Notes: generated by a model from the letters alone, not told the origin. 64,000 nucleotides of DNA from Gabonibacter massiliensis (GCA_001487125.1 LN913012.1:248001-312000); one strand, 5' to 3'. Numbered from the stretch's first letter, positions 28,445 to 37,914 are shown. Numbers and translations: made by a program.

Positions 28445-29107
28445 ATGTTGGTGACTTATGAAGATATAAGAAAAGACGAGGGAATAAAAAGTTATATAGC
28501 TCAAGCGGATAACGTGTTGATAACGTTGGGCTATACGGAACATTCGTTTCCTCATGTGGTGAAAGCGGCCAATACGGCGGAGATGATATTACGGACTTTG
28601 GGTTATCCGGAGAGGATAGCCGAATTGGCCAAAATAGCCGGATATATGCATGATATCGGCAACATTGTGAATCGGGTGGATCATGCCCAGAGCGGAGCAG
28701 TAATGGCTTTTCGATTGTTAGATAGAATGGGGATGGAAGCGGATGAGATTGCCCAGGTGATAAGTGCTATCGGCAATCATGATGAAAGTACGGCCGCTCC
28801 GGTAAATCCGATTGCAGCGGCATTGATTTTGGGAGATAAGACGGATGTGAGGCGTAGTCGTGTCCGGAACCGGGATTTCGCTAATTTTGATATTCACGAT
28901 CGGGTAAATTATGCCGTAGAAGAATCCGAAATCTATTTTAACGAAGATAGAAGTGCTGTTATTCTCGATTTGACAATTGATACCAAAATTTCTGCCGTTA
29001 TGGATTATTTTGAGATCTTTTTGGGCAGAATGTTGTTGAGCAGAAAAGCGGCAGAGTTTTTGAATATTCGTTTTGAACTGGTCATAAACGGTCAGCGATT
29101 GCTATAG
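28445..29107 (+). CDS. HD-domain phosphohydrolase
   Basis: 220 residues. The HD metal motif is visible: His37 (EHSFPHVVKAAN), His69-Asp70 (AGYMHDIGNIVNR), then IGNHDESTAAP and an Asp further on (LGDKTDVRRSR). This subgroup, with the HD motif near the N-terminus and a C-terminal alpha/beta extension, is annotated only as HD phosphohydrolase; a nucleotide substrate is likely given the NAD-salvage gene before it, but this is inference. Confidence 0.85.
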   Translation: MLVTYEDIRKDEGIKSYIAQADNVLITLGYTEHSFPHVVKAANTAEMILRTLGYPERIAELAKIAGYMHDIGNIVNRVDHAQSGAVMAFRLLDRMGMEADEIAQVISAIGNHDESTAAPVNPIAAALILGDKTDVRRSRVRNRDFANFDIHDRVNYAVEESEIYFNEDRSAVILDLTIDTKISAVMDYFEIFLGRMLLSRKAAEFLNIRFELVINGQRLL

Positions 29108-29128
29108 GAGTGGATTTAATTTGCGGTT

Positions 29129-29680
29129 ATGGGAAAAAATATTTTAGTGTTGGAAGGAAGTCCCAGGATGGATGGGAATAGCGATATGTTAGCGGAAGCT
29201 TTTGCCGAGGGAGCCGGAGGCCAGGGACACGAGGTCAGCATTATAAAGGTTTCCTGTTACCGGGTAAACGGCTGTTTTGCCTGCAGTATGTGTTGGAATA
29301 TGGGAAAACCTTGCGTACAATCGGATGACATGGAAAAAATATATCCGGAGATAGAACAGGCTGATGCCGTTGTTTGGGTGTCTCCTCTCTATTTCTTTAC
29401 CTGGTCAACCCAATTGAAAGCCATTATAGATCGTTTGTATCCTTATTATCTCGATCGTTCTCCTGTTAAGTTGAAGGGAAAAGAGAGTGCTTTGATATTG
29501 GCGGCTGCTACCGATCAGATGGCGGAATTGAAAGGTATTCAGGAAACTTACCGGATTATGACGGAGTACCTGGGGTGGAAGAATCGGGGAGAGATGTATG
29601 CCTGTGACGTTTGGGAAAAAGGTGAGGTCCGACATACGGATTATTTGGAAAGGGCCCGGAGTTTCGGTGCGAGTTTTTAA
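29129..29680 (+). CDS. Flavodoxin-family NAD(P)H-dependent oxidoreductase
   Basis: 183 residues with the FMN-binding start ILVLEGSPRMDGNSDMLA, the cluster FACSMCWNMGKPCVQSDDM (two Cys-x-x-Cys-like pairs, typical of the iron-sulfur flavoprotein/NADPH-dependent FMN reductase family) and VSPLYFFTWSTQLKAIIDR. It reduces FMN or quinone-type substrates. It is the last gene of the glycosylase-pncB-HD run and is convergent with the PAP2 gene, 2 bases between stops. Confidence 0.88.
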   Translation: MGKNILVLEGSPRMDGNSDMLAEAFAEGAGGQGHEVSIIKVSCYRVNGCFACSMCWNMGKPCVQSDDMEKIYPEIEQADAVVWVSPLYFFTWSTQLKAIIDRLYPYYLDRSPVKLKGKESALILAAATDQMAELKGIQETYRIMTEYLGWKNRGEMYACDVWEKGEVRHTDYLERARSFGASF

Positions 29681-29682
29681 AT

Positions 29683-30225
29683 TTAGAAGACAATAGATGC
29701 GTGAATACCGGGGTAGTTGTCCAGGACGGCGGGAGTGATGCTAATGGCCGTTCTGCCGAAAGGTTTGGTGAAGATATAGGTACTGCCTACACCTATGGCC
29801 GTTCCTGCTAGTACATCCCACCAATCGTGTTTTTTCCCGTATACACGACTCCAGGCCACGTAGGTAGAGAGTAGATAGGCGGGTATCCCGAATTTCCATC
29901 CGTAACGCCGTTGCAGGAAAGAGGCTCCCGTGAAAGAGATGGAGCTATGGGCGGACGGAAAGGAGTGATCGTCGCTTTTATCGGGACGTTCCTTGCTGAT
30001 ACTGTATTTAAGAATATAGGTCAATCCGACAGCCGTGGCACCCGAAAGTACTAATTGTTTGGTTCCCTCGTAATCTTTCTTGAATAGGGTCATGGTAAAG
30101 GCCGTTACGGGAGCGACGAAGAAAAGGGCGTCTCCCGTTGTACGGATAGCTTTGCGCTGGGCTTGTAGGGGGTGTATAAAAAAGAGTCCCAATAGGGTTA
30201 TCGATATGAAAAGATAGCGCATCAT
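29683..30225 (-). CDS. PAP2-family membrane phosphatase
   Basis: 180 residues with signal/anchor (LFISITLLGLFFIHPLQA). The three phosphatase motifs are present: KERPDKSDDHSFPSAHSS (motifs 1 and 2 with the PSxH core) and SRVYGKKHDWWDVLAG (motif 3). Likely lipid phosphatase or undecaprenyl-pyrophosphatase-like activity in the envelope. It lies 2 bases downstream of the diacylglycerol kinase gene on the same strand, so a kinase and a phosphatase for related lipids are probably co-expressed. Confidence 0.88.
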   Translation of the reverse strand: MMRYLFISITLLGLFFIHPLQAQRKAIRTTGDALFFVAPVTAFTMTLFKKDYEGTKQLVLSGATAVGLTYILKYSISKERPDKSDDHSFPSAHSSISFTGASFLQRRYGWKFGIPAYLLSTYVAWSRVYGKKHDWWDVLAGTAIGVGSTYIFTKPFGRTAISITPAVLDNYPGIHASIVF

Positions 30226-30227
30226 TT

Positions 30228-30608
30228 TTATTGAAATAAAGTGATTAATCGAGGGATGAAAACAAGTAATCCGATAATAGCGGCGACGATAGCGGTAAAT
30301 AATACGCCTCCGGCGGCTACATCTTTGGATTTACGGATTAGTTCGTTATAGTCAGGCGATACCAGATCTGCTAAATATTCGATAGCCGAATTAAAAGCTT
30401 CCGCGGAGAAAACCAATCCGATGGCGAAAATGATTGCGATCCATTCGTTATTTGAAATATCAAGTAAGAATCCGGCAATAGAGACACATACCGCTGCAAA
30501 GAGGTGAATACGGGCGTTATGTTCATGGGTAATTAGTATTTTAATTCCTTGAAAGGCGTATTTGAAACTGCGTATTCTGGCTTTTATTGAAAATTTGCGG
30601 TCATTCAT
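30228..30608 (-). CDS. dgkA: Diacylglycerol/undecaprenol kinase
   Basis: 126 residues. DgkA signature EAFNSAIEYLADLVSPDYNE followed by KSKDVAAGGVLFTAIVAAI, with three membrane helices. Small DgkA-type kinases phosphorylate diacylglycerol in Proteobacteria and undecaprenol in many other bacteria; which applies here is undecided, but the PAP2 partner fits undecaprenyl-phosphate recycling. The promoter lies 26 bases upstream. Confidence 0.92.
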   Translation of the reverse strand: MNDRKFSIKARIRSFKYAFQGIKILITHEHNARIHLFAAVCVSIAGFLLDISNNEWIAIIFAIGLVFSAEAFNSAIEYLADLVSPDYNELIRKSKDVAAGGVLFTAIVAAIIGLLVFIPRLITLFQ

Positions 30609-30633
30609 CTTTCTGATAATTAAAAAGTCGGGA

Positions 30634-30641
30634 CAAACATA
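30634..30641 (-). promoter_or_regulatory. -7 element of dgkA-PAP2
   Basis: TATGTTTG on the minus strand, exact TAnnTTTG, 26 bases before the ATG at 30608. Confidence 0.55.
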
Positions 30642-30706
30642 CGAAAAAATGAGAAATGATACGGGAATTTTTTTGATTTATCGTTTTTATGTTTGAAAAT
30701 TTGTAC

Positions 30707-30714
30707 TACATTTG
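30707..30714 (+). promoter_or_regulatory. -7 element of tRNA-Thr
   Basis: TACATTTG, 12 bases before the tRNA 5' end; no clear -33 at the usual distance. Confidence 0.55.
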
Positions 30715-30725
30715 CAGCCGTAATT

Positions 30726-30798
<73 letters not shown>

Positions 30799-30801
30799 CG
30801 G

Positions 30802-30839
30802 AAGGATCGGAATATTTTATTCCGATCCTTATTTTTTTG
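30802..30839 (+). terminator. Terminator after tRNA-Thr
   Basis: Stem AAGGATCGGAATA / TATTCCGATCCTT with a 4-5-base loop and a following T-run. Confidence 0.9.
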
Positions 30840-30925
30840 TTCTGAGAGAAATCTAATTCTCCATGGAGGGATAAAATGTACGGTTAGATTGTTTAATAAG
30901 AGATGGATATGTAACAATTAAACAT

Positions 30926-30933
30926 TACTTTTG
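30926..30933 (+). promoter_or_regulatory. -7 element of the SIR2-like gene
   Basis: TACTTTTG, exact TAnnTTTG, 19 bases before the ATG at 30953; the leader is very short. Confidence 0.5.
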
Positions 30934-30952
30934 TCTAAATTCAAATGGGGAA

Positions 30953-32059
30953 ATGATGGAAAAGACGGTGTATTTTTTAGGTTCAGGATTTTCGAAAGAA
31001 GCGGGAGGGTTGGTTCAGAATGAGATAATCCGGACGATTTTGGACGAGAAGTTTACCGGTGATAATAAAAAGTTGATCCGGGCGAGAGATCATTTTATCG
31101 ACTTTTTGAAAGAGGAGTTGCATATATACGAGGATCATTATTGTAATGTAGCTCTTGAGGATGTATTTACCCCCATAGATCGTTGCATTTGGGATGGACT
31201 TTCTATCGGTCGTTACAGTGCAAGGGGTTTGGTCGAATTGAGGGAGGAGTTTCATGCCCTGATGGCAGCGGCGGTGAATTATAGTTTTAAAAAGAATAGA
31301 AGTTGCAGGGATTACGTGGATCAATTTGCCGAGTATATTAACGGGATGGCCAAGAAAAGGATGGAGGACGGGGAGGATCGGGTCGCATTGATTACCACGA
31401 ATTGGGACGTCCTTTTCGATCATGCTTTGAAGCGGGCCATTGATAACGGGCATCCGGAAAAATTGAGTGTTGTGGACTATTGTTGTTACGTGAGTTCCTG
31501 GGAAGCCAATGACGATACGGTGAAGCCCGGTTTGCTGGCGATTGGTTACGGCGGTTACAATATCAAGTATTTGAAATTGCACGGTTCGATGAATTGGTTT
31601 CATTGTCCCATGTGTCAACGGATGTACGTGAGATTCGGGGAGGAGATAGAGATGATGGAAGCGGCTTATTGCCGTCATTGTCGCAAGAATTACGGGATGG
31701 GGGAGATCAGTTCGATTAAATTAAGGAGTAATTTATTATTGCCTACTTACCTGAAGAATTTGAGTAACATACAGATTAAGTTGGTATGGCAGAATGCAGC
31801 CATCGAACTTTCTGAAGCGACAAGAATTGTTTTTATCGGTTACTCTCTTCCCTCTGCCGATTTTGAGATCCGTCAGCTTTTGGCTCGTATGATTCGTCCG
31901 GATGCAAAAATCGAGGTCGTCATATACCCGTATGGAAATAGGGTGAAGGCCGAAGTCGACCGTTATAAAAATTTCTTCGGTAGCCGGATAGCAGGTCGGG
32001 ATATTATTTTGAAGAGCGTGCCCGATTATGTAACGGGTTTAAGAAACGAAATGAAATAG
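30953..32059 (+). CDS. SIR2-like NAD-binding domain protein with zinc ribbon
   Basis: 368 residues. Nucleotide-binding start YFLGSGFSKEAGG (residues 7-19), sirtuin-type LITTNWDVLFD (Asn150, Asp152), candidate catalytic His210 in LKLHGSMNW, then a four-Cys zinc site (Cys218, Cys221, Cys240, Cys243), and VFIGYSLPSADFEIRQLL near 294-310 as the last part of the Rossmann fold. The order resembles sirtuins, but the long helical insertion (20-145) is that of the SIR2-like families that include anti-phage NADases. No partner effector gene is adjacent. It lies right after tRNA-Thr and before gene debris. Function open: NADase, deacylase or defence protein. Confidence 0.78.
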   Translation: MMEKTVYFLGSGFSKEAGGLVQNEIIRTILDEKFTGDNKKLIRARDHFIDFLKEELHIYEDHYCNVALEDVFTPIDRCIWDGLSIGRYSARGLVELREEFHALMAAAVNYSFKKNRSCRDYVDQFAEYINGMAKKRMEDGEDRVALITTNWDVLFDHALKRAIDNGHPEKLSVVDYCCYVSSWEANDDTVKPGLLAIGYGGYNIKYLKLHGSMNWFHCPMCQRMYVRFGEEIEMMEAAYCRHCRKNYGMGEISSIKLRSNLLLPTYLKNLSNIQIKLVWQNAAIELSEATRIVFIGYSLPSADFEIRQLLARMIRPDAKIEVVIYPYGNRVKAEVDRYKNFFGSRIAGRDIILKSVPDYVTGLRNEMK

Positions 32060-32372
32060 TACTATATCTACTTGATAATAGAGATAGTATGTCTGTATTA
32101 TGATGCGAGAATGACATAGATACGAGTGCGGGTAGGCTCTTGGCTGTCGTACCGGATTTGGCACATAAGTTGAATTATCTTTTCATGCATTTGAGCTCGA
32201 GGTAAAACCCCATTCAGAAGAATATGAATGTTTGACTTAATAATGGGAGGATAGGGTTATGATGCCTATTAGAAGATCTCAAAATGGGTTATCGGGTATT
32301 GTTTGCTTCCCTCTTTTTGATCGTGAATGGGAGCAGCTACAAACAGGGTGTAATAGCGTCTGATTCGAAAGT
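32060..32372. other. Intergenic region with a coding-like fragment
   Basis: 313 bases between the SIR2-like gene and the 3' end of the MFS gene. The minus-strand frame 32098-32256 is open for 52 codons and looks protein-like (contains SNIHILLNGVLPRAQMHEK and ends TRTRIYVILAS), with an internal ATG at 32188-32190. It may be the tail of a lost gene. Nothing else is recognisable. Confidence 0.4.
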
Positions 32373-33590
32373 TTATTTTAAGATAGCCTCTTTTTTTCGC
32401 GTGACTTTTTCTCCCTGTTTGGCGAAAAGATAAAGAATAAGCAGTAAAACGATAAGTCCTGCTAAAAAGTATTGCCATCCCCATTTGTCTAATACGATAC
32501 CCGTGGCCGATCCCCAGAAACTGGAACCGAGGTAGTAGGCTAAAAGGTAAATGGAGATCGTGACGGAACGTTTCATCACGTTGTATTCGCTGACGATACG
32601 GTTGCAGATGACGTGTATGACGAAAAAATCGAAGGTAAGGATGGCTAATCCTAACGTGACAATCCAAAAATCAGTGATATACATTAACCCGATGCCGGGA
32701 ATGGAGATGAGAATGGTCGTTTTCAACACCTGTACGGGATTGAAATAGTAAGTTAGTTTTGCCGTGGCGACGGAACCGAAAATACCGAACAAATACATCA
32801 GATAGATGTAATGGATCAGGTTGGGAGAAAAGTTAAAAGGTTCTTTTACCAAATAAAATCCCAGGTAGTTATATAAACTTACGAATATGCCTAACATGAG
32901 GGAACCGATGATATAGAACGGAACCAACTCTTTGACCGTGATAAATTTTATATTTTCCGTGATCAAAGATTTGAAATTCTCTTTTTTAGGTATAAAATTG
33001 GTCGACATAGGACTGAAAAAGAGAAATAACAGAGCGAAAAATGCACATAGTATTCCGATGGATACGGAGGCTATTCTCCAGGAGTATTCTTCACTGATAT
33101 AAGAAGAGATGACCCGTCCCGCCATACCTCCTAAAGCATTCCCGGCAATATATAATCCGGTGATTTTTCCCTTGTTTTGCGGTAAGACTTCTTCCGAAAT
33201 ATAGGCTAAGGAGACGGAAGTGGCTCCGGAAAGCAGGAAACCTTTAGCGGCACTTAACAGTACAAGGAAAATAAAGGATGTTGAAAAGGATGAAATGACG
33301 GAAAAAATGGAAGAAGAGAGCAAAGCCCAACTGATTAATTGTTTTCTTGGAATACGATCAGCGATAAACATGGCGGTAAATAACCCTATAACCATACCTA
33401 ACGTGGAGAAAGATATGGTCAGACTGCTATGGCTGGCGGTTAAGGAAAACTCTTTGGCCAGATCGGGAAGAAGCGGTTGAAAATAATAGAGTTGGGCGAA
33501 GCAGGAAAATCCCGATAGGAATACACATACTGAAATAACAATGTCTTTTGTCATTTTTTGTTGCAGATAATCTTTGGATTTCATGTACAT
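32373..33590 (-). CDS. MFS transporter (arabinose-efflux/YnfM-like)
   Basis: About 405 residues, 12 predicted membrane helices. The MFS loop motif is visible as AMFIADRIPRKQLISW between helices 2 and 3, and the second half repeats the fold. The predicted substrate is a small molecule or drug. The upstream TTG frame start (33617) overlaps a -7 element (33615-33622), so one of the ATGs at 33590 or 33584 is the true start. Stands alone; divergent from the antiporter gene. Confidence 0.85.
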   Translation of the reverse strand: MYMKSKDYLQQKMTKDIVISVCVFLSGFSCFAQLYYFQPLLPDLAKEFSLTASHSSLTISFSTLGMVIGLFTAMFIADRIPRKQLISWALLSSSIFSVISSFSTSFIFLVLLSAAKGFLLSGATSVSLAYISEEVLPQNKGKITGLYIAGNALGGMAGRVISSYISEEYSWRIASVSIGILCAFFALLFLFFSPMSTNFIPKKENFKSLITENIKFITVKELVPFYIIGSLMLGIFVSLYNYLGFYLVKEPFNFSPNLIHYIYLMYLFGIFGSVATAKLTYYFNPVQVLKTTILISIPGIGLMYITDFWIVTLGLAILTFDFFVIHVICNRIVSEYNVMKRSVTISIYLLAYYLGSSFWGSATGIVLDKWGWQYFLAGLIVLLLILYLFAKQGEKVTRKKEAILK

Positions 33591-33614
33591 GTCAGTTTGA
33601 TCAAAACGCGGGTA

Positions 33615-33622
33615 CAAATATA
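33615..33622 (-). promoter_or_regulatory. -7 element of the MFS gene
   Basis: TATATTTG on the minus strand, exact TAnnTTTG, 25 bases before ATG 33590; it decides against the upstream TTG start. Confidence 0.55.
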
Positions 33623-33713
33623 CGTAGTTTCTCTGCTCGATGTCCCTTTTCCGGTGCCTTTTTCCGCTTGAAAAATTGATCGGGTAAAAGTCTGCTATAA
33701 AGCTGGTTTTTAT

Positions 33714-33721
33714 TACTTTTG
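33714..33721 (+). promoter_or_regulatory. -7 element of the antiporter gene
   Basis: TACTTTTG, exact TAnnTTTG, 57 bases before the ATG at 33778. Confidence 0.5.
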
Positions 33722-33777
33722 TGTTGTTCGGTTCCGAGGAAAGTAAATGTTTGTAAGAATTTAATATTTAGGTTAAA

Positions 33778-35856
33778 ATGATGAATGTATTATTATTGGC
33801 AATTACGGATTTTTCGCTCCCTCTGGAAGACCCTGTTCTGAAGTTCTTGTTGATTTTGATTATTATTCTGGCGGCACCGCTGCTGTTGAACAAATTGAGA
33901 ATACCTCATCTCTTGGGGTTAATTATCGCGGGGGCGATTATCGGTCCGAACGGTTTTAATTTGGTTCTGCGGGATAGCAGCATTATTCTTTCCGGTACGG
34001 CGGGACTACTCTATATTATGTTTTTAGCGGGTTTGGAGATTGACTTGGAAGATTTTAAAAAGAATAGCGGGAAAAGTTTGATTTTCGGAATGTATACTTT
34101 TCTTATTCCGATGGTCTTGGGAACCGTTGTCGGTCTTTACGTGTTGAATTTTTCCTGGCTGACTTCCATTTTATTGGCCAGTATGTTTGCTTCGCATACG
34201 TTAATAGCCTATCCTATTATCAGTAAATTAGGTGTCAGCAAGAATCTGGCAGTTAATCTGACCGTGGGTGGGACCATGATCACGGATACTTTGGCTTTAC
34301 TTGTATTGACGGTCGTCGTCGGAATGTCGACGGGTAGTGTGGACGATATGTTCTGGTATCGTTTGGCGATAGCCGTGATGGTGTTCGGTTTGTTCGTCAT
34401 GTTGGTGTTTCCATGGATCGGACGTTGGTTTTTTAAGCGCTGTGAGGATAGCGTGTCCCAGTATATTTTTGTATTGGTCATGGTATTTTTGGGAGCCTTT
34501 TTGGCGGAGGTAGCGGGCATCGAGTCTATTATAGGTGCTTTCTTGGCCGGAATGGCATTGAACCGTTTGATTCCCAGAACCTCTCCATTGATGAATCGGG
34601 TCGTATTTGTCGGTAATGCTATTTTCATTCCCTTTTTCCTGATCGGAGTCGGGATGTTGATTAATTATCGTGCTTTTTTTAATAGTTGGGAAACGATAGA
34701 GGTCGGTGTCGTGATGATAGTCGTGGCTACTGTCGCTAAATATGCGGCGGCATGGCTTACTCAGAAAACATTTCAAATGTCGGTAGACCAACGACGGGTT
34801 ATTTTCGGCTTGAGTAATGCACAGGCGGCGGCAACCCTGGCGGCGGTGATGGTCGGGTATAATGTGATATTGGGGCATACCGATACGGGAGAACCGGTAC
34901 GATTGTTAAATGAAAGCGTACTGAACGGTACGATTTTAATGATATTGGTAACCTGTACGATGGCCTCTTTTTCTGCTCAGAAAGGAGCTCAGAATCTGGC
35001 TTTGGCCGATATGTCCGATACGGATTCGGATAATAGCGTTGAGGTTGAACGAATATTGATTCCGGTAAGCTATGAACATAACGTGGATGAATTGGTTAAT
35101 TTGAGTACGGTCATAAAATCAAAAAAGAATAAAAGCGGTTTGTATGCTTTGAATGTAGTGGATAGTCGGGAAACAGACGAAAAGGTACTTAAGCGGGCGA
35201 AGAAGATTTTGAATCAAGCCGTTGTGACGGCTTCTGCGGCAGATAATCATGTACAGGATTTGATTCGTTATGACTTGAGTATTGTAAATGCCATCATCGG
35301 GGTGATTAAGGAGAGGAACATCACCGACCTGGTACTTGGATTGCATAAAGAGAAGGGTATTTCGACTTCGTTTTTAGGTAAAATAACGGAAGGTTTATTG
35401 AGTCAAAGTCATACCACGACCTTGATTTATAAACCGGCTCAACCTTTGGCAACCATAAAACGGCATTTGGTTGTCGTCCCGGATAAAGCGGAAAAAGAGG
35501 TCGGTTTTACTTTATGGGTGGCAAAGATCTGGCAGGTGGCCAACAATACGGGAGCTAAGATCGTATTTTACGCTTCCGGACAGACCTTGTCGGCATTGAA
35601 GGAGATTTATGCCAAACGTCCTATTGCGGCCGAATTCGTAGAATTCGGAGATTGGGAAGATTTTTTAATTGTGTTCCGGGATATCCGTAAGGATGATGAT
35701 TTATGGATCGTGTTAAGTCGCAGGGAAGGGCCTTCTTATCATGCTAATATGGGGCGTGTTCCGGGATACCTGAATAAATATTTCCAGGAAAACAGTTTTG
35801 TACTTATCTATCCTTCGCAAGCAATGGAGATCTCTCATAACCGATATTTTATTTGA
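33778..35856 (+). CDS. CPA2-type Na+(K+)/H+ antiporter with C-terminal Usp-like domains
   Basis: 692 residues. Residues about 10-400 form a 12-13 helix cation/proton antiporter domain (LRIPHLLGLIIAGAIIGPNG, MFLAGLEIDLEDFKKN, FLAEVAGIESIIGAFLAGMA). The rest is cytoplasmic: one universal-stress-like domain near 425-540 (RILIPVSYEHNVDELVNLST, DLVLGLHKEKGIS) and a second alpha/beta domain to the end. It would exchange Na+ or K+ for H+, which in this window links a Na+-pumping NQR to a proton-type ATP synthase. Ion specificity cannot be read from the sequence. Confidence 0.9.
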   Translation: MMNVLLLAITDFSLPLEDPVLKFLLILIIILAAPLLLNKLRIPHLLGLIIAGAIIGPNGFNLVLRDSSIILSGTAGLLYIMFLAGLEIDLEDFKKNSGKSLIFGMYTFLIPMVLGTVVGLYVLNFSWLTSILLASMFASHTLIAYPIISKLGVSKNLAVNLTVGGTMITDTLALLVLTVVVGMSTGSVDDMFWYRLAIAVMVFGLFVMLVFPWIGRWFFKRCEDSVSQYIFVLVMVFLGAFLAEVAGIESIIGAFLAGMALNRLIPRTSPLMNRVVFVGNAIFIPFFLIGVGMLINYRAFFNSWETIEVGVVMIVVATVAKYAAAWLTQKTFQMSVDQRRVIFGLSNAQAAATLAAVMVGYNVILGHTDTGEPVRLLNESVLNGTILMILVTCTMASFSAQKGAQNLALADMSDTDSDNSVEVERILIPVSYEHNVDELVNLSTVIKSKKNKSGLYALNVVDSRETDEKVLKRAKKILNQAVVTASAADNHVQDLIRYDLSIVNAIIGVIKERNITDLVLGLHKEKGISTSFLGKITEGLLSQSHTTTLIYKPAQPLATIKRHLVVVPDKAEKEVGFTLWVAKIWQVANNTGAKIVFYASGQTLSALKEIYAKRPIAAEFVEFGDWEDFLIVFRDIRKDDDLWIVLSRREGPSYHANMGRVPGYLNKYFQENSFVLIYPSQAMEISHNRYFI

Positions 35857-36101
35857 TACCACTCTTTTTTCGAAATCTCATCGTGAGGCGCCCTCGTGAC
35901 GGATGATAGTGAATATTGGTCGCAGGAATGATGCGTATGAAGAAACTTTTTTCAGACCGTTTCGTTATACCTTATGGCTGTCGTAATGATATGGAGCTGT
36001 AGAAAAAGAGGATCAAAACAGTATTACGACAGGCAAAAGAGGAGCTGTTTGTATTTTTCAGACAGCTTTATCTTTCGTCGGACAGAAAATTAATAAACTA
36101 T

Positions 36102-36941
36102 ATGAAGATGATGAAAAATGGAATTTTGGCGGTCGTTATCGGTTTTTTCGCTTTTTTTGCGGCTTGTAGCGATGACGATCATAACGGGGGGAAAAATACT
36201 CCCGGAAAGCAGGTTATTGAAGCGTTTCAGGCAAAATACGCGACGGCCTCGAATGTGGAATGGAAGATGGATAACGGGTATGCCCGGGCGGATTTTACGT
36301 TTGAAGGAAAAAGTTGTGAAGCATGGTTCTCTCAATCCGGTAAATGGTTATTGACGGAAACGGATTTGTCGTATAATCAATTGCCTTCAGCCGTTAAGAC
36401 AGGATTTGAAGCCGGAGCTTACTCCACCTGGAAAGTAGAAGATGTCGAGATGCTGGAACGGTTGAATATGCCTTTATCCTATCGGATAGAGGTGGAACAG
36501 GGACAACAGGAAAGAACGCTTTATTATGATGAGGAGGGAAATTTGAGGCGGGAGGCCGATGACAACAGTACTACGGATTTACCGACGGCAATGGTCAGTT
36601 TTATTCAGAAGGATTATCCACAGTCCGTCATCGTTGATTCCGATTTCCTGATCGATGGGCGTAAGATTGTCACTATTTTGGATGAGGGACGGGTAAAAGA
36701 GGTTTTATTCGCATCGGACAACTCGTGGATTCAGACTCAATGGAAAGTACTGTTAACGGAGTTACCTCAGCCTGTCCTTAATACTTTGAAAGGAAATGCT
36801 TTTGTAGGGTATACTCCGATCGGAGCCGAATTCAGGGAATACGCATCGGGGGATGACGTATACCGGATAGAGTTACAAAAAACCGGAAGTCTGAATATGT
36901 TTGTCGAGATTTATGCAGACGGATCTTTATCTCTTGATTGA
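36102..36941 (+). CDS. PepSY-like repeat lipoprotein
   Basis: 279 residues. Lipoprotein signal with lipobox FFAACS (Cys about 23) followed by Asp residues and a Gly/Lys linker. Then come repeated units of about 65-70 residues resembling the PepSY-like (beta-lactamase-inhibitor-like, DUF2874) fold: VIEAFQAKYATASNVEWK with GYARADFTFEGKSCEAWF, then LPSAVKTGFEAGAYSTWKVE, LPTAMVSFIQKDYPQSVIVD and LPQPVLNTLKGNAFVGY. Such lipoproteins are common in Bacteroidota, periplasmic or surface-exposed, of unknown function. Monocistronic with a terminator. Confidence 0.85.
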   Translation: MKMMKNGILAVVIGFFAFFAACSDDDHNGGKNTPGKQVIEAFQAKYATASNVEWKMDNGYARADFTFEGKSCEAWFSQSGKWLLTETDLSYNQLPSAVKTGFEAGAYSTWKVEDVEMLERLNMPLSYRIEVEQGQQERTLYYDEEGNLRREADDNSTTDLPTAMVSFIQKDYPQSVIVDSDFLIDGRKIVTILDEGRVKEVLFASDNSWIQTQWKVLLTELPQPVLNTLKGNAFVGYTPIGAEFREYASGDDVYRIELQKTGSLNMFVEIYADGSLSLD

Positions 36942-36956
36942 TTTAACAAATAGATA

Positions 36957-36994
36957 AAAAGCTGCTTCAAAATGATTTTTGGAGCAGTTTTTTA
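36957..36994 (+). terminator. Terminator after the PepSY-like gene
   Basis: Imperfect stem AAAAAGCTGCTTCAAAA / TTTTGGAGCAGTTTTT with one bulged G and one G-T pair, then T-run. It resembles the terminator at 59072. Confidence 0.75.
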
Positions 36995-37106
36995 TTGAGA
37001 TAAATTTCCGGTTCGCTCCGTGTATAAACTAACGTTGATGATTGAAACAAGCCTTATAAAAGGGATGAAAAGTTCTCCATACGGATAATTTTCATATCTT
37101 TAAAGT

Positions 37107-37886
37107 ATGAAAGAAGAGGGTATAAAAATTCAATACGCGTCTGATTTACATTTGGAATTCAGTCAGAATACAAAGTTTCTGGAGGAGATCCCTTTGATCG
37201 TTAGAGGAGATATGCTTGTTTTAGCCGGGGATGTTAGTTACATCAAAGATCGGCGTTTGAATCGTCATCCTTTTTGGGATTGGGCTTCCGAGCATTATGA
37301 ACAGGTGTATGTCGTACCGGGGAATCATGAATTTTACGGGGGATACGACTTGGCGAATGTATTGGAAGGTTTTGTCATGGAAGTTCGTTCGAATGTAAAG
37401 TGGATTAATAATCGGAGTGTACGGATCGGGAAGGCGGAACTTTTTTTTACCACCTTATGGTCACCCGTTCCGGAAGAGATGTTGTGGGATGTTGGATACG
37501 GTATGATGGACTGTCAACGGATCTGTTATTCCGGTCGCCCCTTTGCTGCTGTCGATTATGATAAAGTACACGAGAAGTGTTTATGTTTTTTAAACAAAGC
37601 GTTAGAGAAAAGTACGGCGAATAAAAGAGTCGTAGTTTCTCATCATGTACCGACCTATTATTGTAATCCTCCCCAGTTTAAAGATGGCGTTTTAACTTCG
37701 GCTTTTGTCGTGGAGTTGAAGGATTTTATAAAAAAATATCCGATTGATTATTGGATATACGGGCACTCCCATGCCAATATGCCGGAAGTCGATATAGAGG
37801 GAACGAAATTATTATGTAATCAATTGGGCTACGTGAAATACGATGAGCATCTTAATTTTCAATTGGATGCTTTCGTTGAGGTATAA
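37107..37886 (+). CDS. Calcineurin-like metallophosphoesterase
   Basis: 259 residues with the metallophosphoesterase metal motifs in order: SDLHLEF (D-x-H), LAGDVSYI (GD), VVPGNHEFYGG (GNHE), SHHVPTYYCNP (H), and GHSHANM (GHxH). The dinuclear metal site is complete. Substrate unknown; it is annotated generally as a phosphohydrolase. No operon partner; it precedes the ArsR unit on the same strand by 84 bases, in which the ArsR promoter lies. Confidence 0.9.
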   Translation: MKEEGIKIQYASDLHLEFSQNTKFLEEIPLIVRGDMLVLAGDVSYIKDRRLNRHPFWDWASEHYEQVYVVPGNHEFYGGYDLANVLEGFVMEVRSNVKWINNRSVRIGKAELFFTTLWSPVPEEMLWDVGYGMMDCQRICYSGRPFAAVDYDKVHEKCLCFLNKALEKSTANKRVVVSHHVPTYYCNPPQFKDGVLTSAFVVELKDFIKKYPIDYWIYGHSHANMPEVDIEGTKLLCNQLGYVKYDEHLNFQLDAFVEV

Positions 37887-37914
37887 TCGCGTAAATTTTT
37901 TTTTGTGCGTTTAC

